From NCBI GenBank assembly GCA_015231685.1, contig JADGBA010000024.1:1-13488 (forward strand): 13,488 bases of DNA. Reading direction: 5' to 3'. How positions within the stretch are numbered: position 1 is the stretch's first letter; every line of letters starts with the position of its first letter. This DNA is from Candidatus Omnitrophota bacterium (GTDB taxonomy: Bacteria > Omnitrophota > Gorgyraeia > 2-02-FULL-51-18 > JAGOUK01). The position numbers and the translations under genes are program-made. The notes beneath the pieces are model-generated. The model did no database searches. It saw only the letters and a program-made list of their open reading frames with translations, and had not been told where the DNA came from. Shown here piece by piece: positions 1 to 5,425 of this stretch.

Positions 1-131
1 AACCAGATCCGGATAAATTTGACATCATGATCCAGCGCGCGCCGCATGACAAATTCGACGGCGTCAGCGCGGGCGGCGGAGGGTCTGCGGTTGGTTTTGG
101 CGGTTTTCGGTTTGTGCTTGGCTGGCTTCAT
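1..131 (-). CDS. glnA: Glutamine synthetase, N-terminal fragment (GlnA2-like), cut by window edge
   Basis: Only the first 43 codons are present; the gene runs off the left edge. After a basic, Lys/Pro-rich leader of about 24 residues comes EFVMRRALDHDVKFIRIW. From memory this matches the start of type I glutamine synthetases of the mycobacterial GlnA2 kind, which begin with an EFVLRTLEERDIRFVRLWF-like segment, the first strand of the beta-grasp domain. The enzyme makes glutamine from glutamate, ammonia and ATP in the cytoplasm. The ATG at 131 is preceded by TGAGGA about 10 nt upstream, overlapping the stop of the regulator gene, and the gap between the two genes is 12 nt, so they are probably co-transcribed. 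The basic leader is longer than in typical family members; a downstream start cannot be excluded. The assignment rests on about 20 diagnostic residues. Confidence 0.7.
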   Translation of the reverse strand, partial: MKPAKHKPKTAKTNRRPSAARADAVEFVMRRALDHDVKFIRIW

Positions 132-143
132 GATTTCAAATCC

Positions 144-845
144 TCAAAGGTCGTCATCATCCTGCGGTATGAATTTGTATCCAACATTTCGGATCGTTTC
201 GATAAACTGAAGTGTGCGGGATTCGATTTTGGATCTCAGCCGCCTGACGTGAACATCAACCGTCCGCGCGCCCCCGAAGTAATCGTATCCCCACACCTTG
301 TTCAAAAGCACGTCCCGGTCAAACACCTGCCCCGGGTTGGATGCCAAAAATTTGAGAAGCTCGTACTCCGTGTACGTCAGGTCCACCTGACGGCCTCCGG
401 CGCGGACCTCATAACGCGAGACATCAATCTCAAGCTTACCCGCCCGGATCAGCGTTTTCTCCGAAAGACGGTTAAATTTGCGGAATGCAAAAAAAATCCT
501 CGCCATGCATTCGGACGGCCGGACGGGTTTAGCCAAAAGGTCTGCGATTCCGAGAGGAATCGGGATGTCACCGGCGGCCAGATCAGATTCCCGGATCATG
601 AGGAGGACCGGGATTTCGGTTGTAGACCGTTCTTTTTTGAGGGTGTCGTAGATGCCCAGCATCTCCTCAATTCCCCCTTCGGGGTTCAGGACCACAATGT
701 CCGGCTTGAATTCATACACAAGCTCCAGACCAAACGCGGCCTTCTCCGCCAGGCGGCTGACAAAATGCGTCTTTTCCTTCAAAAGACGGTGAATCGCCTT
801 GGCGTCGGTTCCCTGGTCACCTACAATGAGCACTTTTCCGGTCAT
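144..845 (-). CDS. Atypical OmpR/PhoB-family response regulator, GlnR-like, with degenerate receiver
   Basis: A 233-residue cytoplasmic transcription factor: an N-terminal receiver-like domain (about 1-120) and a C-terminal winged helix (about 133-228). The winged helix is canonical (LTYTEYELLKFL, then WGYDYFGGARTVDVHVRR, then IRNVGYKF). It is very close to actinobacterial GlnR, the orphan regulator of nitrogen genes. The receiver is degenerate. The usual acidic pair reads G9-D10, the phospho-acceptor Asp is Asn54 (in VVLNPEGG), and the switch Thr/Ser is Ile84; only Lys106 (AKP) remains. Phosphorylation control is therefore unlikely. No histidine kinase gene is adjacent. The ATG overlaps the lpxI stop (ATGA) with a GGAG 7 nt upstream, which fixes the start. 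A glutamine synthetase gene follows after 12 nt. The family call is firm; GlnR-like function is inferred from the DNA-binding domain and the neighbour. Confidence 0.88.
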   Translation of the reverse strand: MTGKVLIVGDQGTDAKAIHRLLKEKTHFVSRLAEKAAFGLELVYEFKPDIVVLNPEGGIEEMLGIYDTLKKERSTTEIPVLLMIRESDLAAGDIPIPLGIADLLAKPVRPSECMARIFFAFRKFNRLSEKTLIRAGKLEIDVSRYEVRAGGRQVDLTYTEYELLKFLASNPGQVFDRDVLLNKVWGYDYFGGARTVDVHVRRLRSKIESRTLQFIETIRNVGYKFIPQDDDDL

Positions 846-1699
846 GATGCGACTCCGACCAATTTTATACCATACTTGCCGGCCATTCGCGCCATTTCGT
901 TTGGATCCACGAGAAGCGTCCTCCCGGCCTCACAGGCCAGGACCGAACAGGCCGCGGCACGACAACTCTCGAGAGTATCGGGGCCGACCACCGGAATATC
1001 AAACCTCAAATCCTGCTGGGGCTTGGCCGCTTTGACAACCACGGCGCCCGTGACACCCAGTGATTCAATGCGGCGGATCGCCCGATCGGTTCCTTCCACG
1101 GCTTCAACGGCGATCACGGTACCATTCTTGACGATCACGGCCTGCCCGATATCCAACCGGCCGATCCGCCGGGCCATCTGCAGGCCGAAGCGAGCGTCCT
1201 TCATCTCTTCCGCCGTGAGACCCGGCGTGCCTATGGGCCCCCGCGGCGTCACATGTTCTCTCAAAATCTCATGGAGACCCAGGACCGTTATCCCCCTAAG
1301 CCTCAGGTAGGCCGCCACCGCTTTAAGGAGCCGGTCGTCGCCCCCGGCCCCCGCCCGGCGAAGAATCGTTTTGGCATCCGTATCCGGACGATAACTGTCC
1401 GCCAGCAATCGCGTCCTTGGCATCTTGCCGGCAAGCGCCAAATACTTCACGCGGCTCTCCTTGAGAATCTCAATGGCGCGCCCCACTTCCTGGGGCCCGG
1501 TGGTTTCGTAGCGGACGCTGGATATCTTCAAAGGGTCGTCATCGGGCCGGCCGACCGCAAGCGTCAGAACCTTGCACCCCCGCCTCTGAATGGCTGCGGC
1601 CACGCGCTCAGGCAAATCTCCGCCGCCGGCAAGAATGCCGATCGGCGGCCCGTCGGCCCCCGCCTTGCATTTGAAGGGGTCCCGCCCCCAAAAGATCAA
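842..1699 (-). CDS. lpxI: UDP-2,3-diacylglucosamine pyrophosphatase LpxI (DUF1009 family)
   Basis: LpxI hydrolyses UDP-2,3-diacylglucosamine to lipid X and UMP, the fourth step of lipid A synthesis. It replaces the unrelated LpxH of enterobacteria. The 285-residue length fits the family (about 280). Family landmarks are the N-terminal IGILAGGGDLPE (20-31), LALAGKMPR (88-96), GRLDIGQAVIVKNG (180-193), VEAVEGTDRAIRR (198-210) and KPQQDLRFDIPVVG (226-239). Asp234 in the last motif aligns, from my memory of the Caulobacter protein, with its essential Asp225. The start is a TTG that overlaps the lpxA stop (TTGA), with GAGGG 4-5 nt upstream. No ATG lies before the first conserved motif. The 3' end overlaps the next gene by ATGA. 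Its position after lpxA is as in many alphaproteobacteria. Confidence 0.93.
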   Translation of the reverse strand: MIFWGRDPFKCKAGADGPPIGILAGGGDLPERVAAAIQRRGCKVLTLAVGRPDDDPLKISSVRYETTGPQEVGRAIEILKESRVKYLALAGKMPRTRLLADSYRPDTDAKTILRRAGAGGDDRLLKAVAAYLRLRGITVLGLHEILREHVTPRGPIGTPGLTAEEMKDARFGLQMARRIGRLDIGQAVIVKNGTVIAVEAVEGTDRAIRRIESLGVTGAVVVKAAKPQQDLRFDIPVVGPDTLESCRAAACSVLACEAGRTLLVDPNEMARMAGKYGIKLVGVAS

Positions 1700-2496
1700 T
1701 CGTCCCTCTTTCCGGATGAGGACTTCCGCAAAAAACCCCTCTTGGAATCACGAATCAGCCGCACCATTTCGGCCACATCCGGATTGCCCCGGGCTTCACG
1801 CTCAAGTTCCGCAAACACTTCCTCAAACAACCTGCCCGAAAAATAGATGTCACGGTATGCCTTTCGAATCGACGCAATCCGCGCATTGCTGAAACCGGCC
1901 CGCCGGAGGCCCACAAGATTGACCCCGCGCACCGCAGCGGGATTCCCTTCCGCCAGGGCGAACGGCAAAACATCCCGCGTGACACGCGAAAGCCCGCCCA
2001 CCATGGCGTGACGCCCGATCCGCACGAATTGATGCACGCCTGCCATCCCCCCGACGACCGCGTGATCTTCGAGCGTGACGTGCCCCCCGATAAGAACGCC
2101 GCCGGTGAGCACCACATGATCCCCGATAACCCCGTCATGGCCCAGATGGACGCCGTTCATGAGAAAGTTATGGCTCCCGATCACGGTCGTCTCTCCCTCA
2201 CGGCTCGCCCTGTGAAGAGAAGTGAACTCACTGATCCGGTTGTGATCGCCGATTTTCAAAAAGCTCTTCTGTCCGTGATAATCCCGGTGCTGAGGCGCTC
2301 CCCCCAAAACCGCGGAAGGGCCGATCCGATTGTGGCATCCGATGGTCGTCCAGCGCTCCACAACGGTATGGGCCTCGAGCACAGTTCCCTCACCTATTGT
2401 CACCCCGGGCCCAATGGCAACAAAGGGACCGATGACCGCCTGCGGGTGAATGACCGCGTCCGACGCGATTTGGGAGCTCGGATGGATGTTTTTCAT
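1696..2496 (-). CDS. lpxA: UDP-N-acetylglucosamine acyltransferase LpxA
   Basis: The first enzyme of lipid A synthesis: it transfers a 3-hydroxyacyl chain from ACP to the 3-OH of UDP-GlcNAc in the cytoplasm. The 266-residue protein has an N-terminal left-handed beta-helix of hexapeptide repeats starting near IHPSSQIASDAVIHP, and a C-terminal helical part ending in SKRGFLRK. The catalytic His is His120 in VHLGHD, aligning with E. coli His125 in AHIAHD. GGMAGVHQF and the following MVGG are also conserved. Gly168 sits where E. coli has Gly173, the hydrocarbon-ruler residue that permits a C14 chain. The ATG directly abuts the fabZ stop (TAGATG), and the end overlaps lpxI by 4 nt, so translation is probably coupled on both sides. 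Confidence 0.98.
   Translation of the reverse strand: MKNIHPSSQIASDAVIHPQAVIGPFVAIGPGVTIGEGTVLEAHTVVERWTTIGCHNRIGPSAVLGGAPQHRDYHGQKSFLKIGDHNRISEFTSLHRASREGETTVIGSHNFLMNGVHLGHDGVIGDHVVLTGGVLIGGHVTLEDHAVVGGMAGVHQFVRIGRHAMVGGLSRVTRDVLPFALAEGNPAAVRGVNLVGLRRAGFSNARIASIRKAYRDIYFSGRLFEEVFAELEREARGNPDVAEMVRLIRDSKRGFLRKSSSGKRDD
1704..1708 (-). promoter_or_regulatory. Shine-Dalgarno supporting the TTG start of lpxI
   Basis: Minus-strand GAGGG inside the last codons of lpxA, 4 nt before the TTG at 1699-1697. It is the main reason for accepting a non-ATG start for lpxI, because the reading frame has no ATG ahead of its conserved glycine-rich motif. Confidence 0.55.
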
Positions 2497-2973
2497 CTAC
2501 TCTGCCAAAAACAGCATCATCTCGGCCTCGCAGACCACCTTGCCGTTCACCGTGGCCCGGGTTTTGGCGTAGTAGTAGCGCTTTTTTTCACGGATCTTTT
2601 CTGTGTCCATCACAATCCGCTCACCCGGACGGACGATACCCCGGAATTTGACCTTGTCCATGGACGCGAAGTACCCAAGCTTACCCCGATGTGCGGGCTG
2701 CGAGAGGATCAGGACGCCCAGGGTCTGGGCCATCGCCTCGCAGATCAGGACGCCCGGCATGACCGGATTGCCCGGAAAATGACCTTTGAAGTACGCTTCG
2801 TCCTCCCGGACATCCTTGAACCCGACGACCCGGTCGGCGGTCATCGACTCAATGCCGTCGACCAGAAGAAACGGGTCCCGGTGGGGAATCACCGCCATAA
2901 TTTCTTCCCGGCCCGCCGGGAGCTTGATCAATGTGTCGGATGTATTCGCATCTGAACTTTCGTTTGGATTCAT
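2497..2973 (-). CDS. fabZ: 3-hydroxyacyl-[ACP] dehydratase FabZ
   Basis: FabZ dehydrates 3-hydroxyacyl-ACP in type II fatty acid synthesis and competes with LpxA and LpxD for that substrate, which explains its place among lpx genes. This hotdog-fold protein has IPHRDPFLLVD (29-39) and the active-site segment GHFPGNPVMPGVLICEAMAQ (64-83). Its catalytic pair is His65 and Glu79, spaced as in characterised FabZ enzymes. The start chosen is the ATG at 2973 (158 residues), with GGGAG 9 nt upstream. The alternative is the ATG at 2991 (164 residues), which overlaps the lpxC stop as TAATG and would be translationally coupled. In some lineages lpxC and fabZ are fused; here they are separate and in different frames. 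The frame stays open further upstream inside lpxC, but that part does not look like FabZ. Confidence 0.96.
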   Translation of the reverse strand: MNPNESSDANTSDTLIKLPAGREEIMAVIPHRDPFLLVDGIESMTADRVVGFKDVREDEAYFKGHFPGNPVMPGVLICEAMAQTLGVLILSQPAHRGKLGYFASMDKVKFRGIVRPGERIVMDTEKIREKKRYYYAKTRATVNGKVVCEAEMMLFLAE

Positions 2974-2990
2974 GCCGCCATTCTCCCGCA

Positions 2991-3854
2991 TTAAGACTGC
3001 TCTGTCCTCGCCGGACTCCTTCGCATGTCGATTTGCCTGATAAGCTCGTGATTCAACTGATGGCCTCCGCGAACAGAAACCACATGAGCGCCCAAATCGC
3101 ATCCGAGAAGAGCCAGATCACCCACCAGATCCAACACCTTGTGGCGCGCACATTCCTGAGGCAACCGAAAACGGTTTTCTAAAGGGCCGCCGGGGCCCAT
3201 CACCAGCGTGTTGGAGGTGTCCGCGCCCTTACCGTACCCCGCCTCGCGAAGCCGTCCCGCCTCCTCGGCGAGGCAAAAAGTGCGGGCAGGCGCGATAGAC
3301 TCAATAAAATGGCCCGGACTCATCCCCTCCGAAACCACCTGCCCACGCAGAAGAGGGTGCCGCAAATCCAGTGTGTACGTCACCCGGAATGAGTCCTCCG
3401 GCAAAAAAAGAATCGCGGACTTCTCCCCAAAAACAAAAACCGGCTCATCCAGGCGGATTCGCGGACGCTCCATGGAGGCCTCGGTCACCCCGGACCGCCG
3501 AAACCCCTCAATAAACGCGAGTGCACTTCCATCCAAAAACGGCATTTCTCCGCCAGAGAGCTCAATCTCAAGATCCGTCAAGGCAAGCGCCCAAGCCGCA
3601 GCCAAAAAATGCTCCACCGTACGGATGCCCGTTTCGCCATCCCCGAGACAAGTTGACCTTCCCGCCCCTTGAGAAACCGAAGGCAGCTTAGCGCCGTCAA
3701 TCACCGCAATGAGCGCCCCGCCTCTATCAGCCCGTTTGAAGCGCAATCCTGATCCGGGCGCCGATGCACGGCAAACCAGCCTTGACTCATCGCCGCCGTG
3801 AACACCCCTCCCCTCAAAAACGGCCGGATTAAGGAGCTTTGTTCGGCGCCGCAT
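2991..3854 (-). CDS. lpxC: UDP-3-O-acyl-N-acetylglucosamine deacetylase LpxC
   Basis: The zinc-dependent deacetylase that carries out the committed step of lipid A synthesis. Length is 287 residues (E. coli 305; here the C-terminal tail is short). Zinc ligands are visible: His82 in TVEH, and His238 and Asp242 in RHKVLDLVGD. The general base is Glu81 and the second catalytic His is His265 in GGHQLNH. The PFLDGS (105-110) and RTF (191-193) motifs are also present. KGADTSNTLV resembles the KGGSLDNTLV loop of Aquifex-type enzymes. The ATG at 3854 lies 26 nt inside the end of lpxD and lacks a clear Shine-Dalgarno, so it probably depends on coupled translation. The N-terminal RRTKL aligns with the usual QRTL start, which supports this ATG. 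Placement between lpxD and fabZ differs from E. coli, where lpxC lies in the cell-division cluster. Confidence 0.97.
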   Translation of the reverse strand: MRRRTKLLNPAVFEGRGVHGGDESRLVCRASAPGSGLRFKRADRGGALIAVIDGAKLPSVSQGAGRSTCLGDGETGIRTVEHFLAAAWALALTDLEIELSGGEMPFLDGSALAFIEGFRRSGVTEASMERPRIRLDEPVFVFGEKSAILFLPEDSFRVTYTLDLRHPLLRGQVVSEGMSPGHFIESIAPARTFCLAEEAGRLREAGYGKGADTSNTLVMGPGGPLENRFRLPQECARHKVLDLVGDLALLGCDLGAHVVSVRGGHQLNHELIRQIDMRRSPARTEQS

Positions 3855-4908
3855 CAGAATTTGCGGCCTGCTTCTTCAGGGCTTTGACATCCCTGAAAAG
3901 CTGCGGCAGCTTCGAGGTATAAAGAATCAATTCCTTGGCTTCCCGGAAAGGCCGCGGCGGAGACCCCAGGAGCACCGAACCCTCAGGCACCGAAGTATAC
4001 ACTCCGCTCTGAGCTGCGATTTGGGCGCCCTTGCCGATGGTCACGTGCTGAGAAACCCCCACCTGCCCTCCGAGCGCAACGTCATCACCGAGGACAGACG
4101 AACCCGCGATGCCCACTTGGGCTACAATAAGGCAATTTCTGCCTATCCGCACATTGTGCGCGATGTGGACCAGATTATCGATCTTAGTTCCGGCGCCTAT
4201 TACCGTTTGACCGAATCTGGCGCGGTCAATGCAACTGTTGGCTCCGACCTCAACGTCCTCCTGAAGCCAGACGGTTCCTGTCTGGGGGATTTTGACATGT
4301 TGGTGATCCACCTTTTCGTACCCGTAACCATCCGATCCGATCACGGCGCCCGGATAAATAATTACGCGGTCATCCGCGCGAACGCGATCACAAAGGGTCG
4401 CGTTTTCGCAAATGAGCACATCCCGGCCGATCCGGCAGCCCTCACCCACGAACGCCCCCGCCAGAAGCGACGATCCATCGCCAATATGGGCGCCTTTGTC
4501 AACCACCGCCCTGGGGCCGATATACACGCGCGACCCAATCACCGCGGACGGGTCCACAACCGCGGAAGGGTGAACGCCCTCCTTTTTTAAATGGGCGTTC
4601 CCACCGTGCCACAAATCCAGCACCTTAAGAAAAGCCTTGCCGGGATCGGTCACACGAATCGCCGGCTTATCGGAATAAGCGTCTTGCAGCCCCACAATCA
4701 CAGCGGACGCGGAGCTTTTTTTGAGAAACCCTAGATATTTGGGGTGGGCGAGAAAGGTGATATCCCCGACAACGGCCTCCTGAATGCCGCAGGCGCCGGA
4801 AATCTCCACGTTCCCGTCCCCCGACAACTGACCGCCAATCAGACGGGCAATCTCGCCGAGGGTTTTGGTTCCGCCGTTCAAGACCGTTTCCCCGGTCTTA
4901 TTTGGCAT
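3829..4908 (-). CDS. lpxD: UDP-3-O-(3-hydroxyacyl)glucosamine N-acyltransferase LpxD
   Basis: The third lipid A step: it adds the N-linked 3-hydroxyacyl chain to UDP-3-O-acylglucosamine. The 359-residue protein has the three LpxD parts. There is an N-terminal uridine-binding domain (about 15-105, with GDITFLAHPKYL), then a long left-handed beta-helix from GVHPSAVVDPSAVIG (111-125) to about 315, then a C-terminal helix (about 320-350). The catalytic His is His251 in VHIAHNV, aligning with E. coli His239. NSCIDRARFG and GQVGVSQHVTIG are typical. The ATG overlaps the end of the upstream chaperone gene by 11 nt, and its own end overlaps lpxC by 26 nt. The order bamA-skp-lpxD is widely conserved in diderms. 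Confidence 0.98.
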   Translation of the reverse strand: MPNKTGETVLNGGTKTLGEIARLIGGQLSGDGNVEISGACGIQEAVVGDITFLAHPKYLGFLKKSSASAVIVGLQDAYSDKPAIRVTDPGKAFLKVLDLWHGGNAHLKKEGVHPSAVVDPSAVIGSRVYIGPRAVVDKGAHIGDGSSLLAGAFVGEGCRIGRDVLICENATLCDRVRADDRVIIYPGAVIGSDGYGYEKVDHQHVKIPQTGTVWLQEDVEVGANSCIDRARFGQTVIGAGTKIDNLVHIAHNVRIGRNCLIVAQVGIAGSSVLGDDVALGGQVGVSQHVTIGKGAQIAAQSGVYTSVPEGSVLLGSPPRPFREAKELILYTSKLPQLFRDVKALKKQAANSDAAPNKAP

Positions 4909-5401
4909 TCAGTAGATCGGTGATCTCTGCGCTGATGTCGTTCTGCTCTTTCTTAAAAAGAAGCACGCGGTCATTAAAGATATAGTCGTACCCCTTGTCC
5001 TGACCATATTTCTGGACGATTTCGTCAATTTCCTTCAGGATATCGCGAATCATGGCATCGCGCTCACGCCTGAGAACCAGACGGCTGTCCCGGTCGAAGG
5101 CCTGAAGCTCCTGAACCTTTTCGTCGATCGCCGCCTGCTTTTCGGCGCGCATATCCGTGCTCAACATCTCAAGCTCATCGCGCATCTGCTTGATGGAGTC
5201 CACCAGCGCCTCACGCTCCGCGCTTTTGGCCTCAGCCTTCTGCTGAAGGTCCGCATCCGCGGTCTTGGTCTTTTCGTAAGAATCAAACACCTGAGAAAGA
5301 TTGATATAGCCCGTCTTCATGTCCTTGGCCATGGCCTGCGAAGTCCACCCTCCGACAATGAGACATGCCGCCACCAACAAAACCGCGCTCTTCGTTTTCA
5401 T
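4898..5401 (-). CDS. Periplasmic Skp/OmpH-family chaperone
   Basis: A 167-residue protein with a clear signal peptide: Lys-rich start, hydrophobic VLLVAACLIVGG, and AMA at 23-25 as a probable cleavage site. The mature protein starts with GYINLSQVFDSYEKTK, the conserved short strand of the OmpH family. A long charged coiled coil follows (about 44-130, rich in Lys, Glu, Asp and Arg). It ends in YGQDKGYDYIFN, the usual C-terminal strand. Skp-type trimers hold unfolded outer-membrane proteins in the periplasm and deliver them to BamA, whose gene lies 24 nt upstream. An AAGGAG lies 8 nt before the ATG. Sequence identity within the family is low, so the call rests on architecture and context; both are typical. 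Confidence 0.93.
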   Translation of the reverse strand: MKTKSAVLLVAACLIVGGWTSQAMAKDMKTGYINLSQVFDSYEKTKTADADLQQKAEAKSAEREALVDSIKQMRDELEMLSTDMRAEKQAAIDEKVQELQAFDRDSRLVLRRERDAMIRDILKEIDEIVQKYGQDKGYDYIFNDRVLLFKKEQNDISAEITDLLNAK

Positions 5402-5425
5402 AGGAACCTCTCCTTTTTTGTCCGT

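Noticed and set aside
27..1310. Long plus-strand open frame of about 427 codons opposite the regulator and lpxI genes
   Set aside because: Antisense shadow. Its product has no recognisable family pattern, and both minus-strand genes beneath it are clear. Other long plus-strand frames in the window (for example 2008-2955, 3208-3672, 11651-12448 and 12506-13438) are rejected for the same reason.
2974..3102. Upstream extension of the fabZ reading frame into lpxC
   Set aside because: The added residues are Arg/Ser/Cys-rich and unlike FabZ. The region is the end of lpxC in another frame, so no lpxC-fabZ fusion is present.
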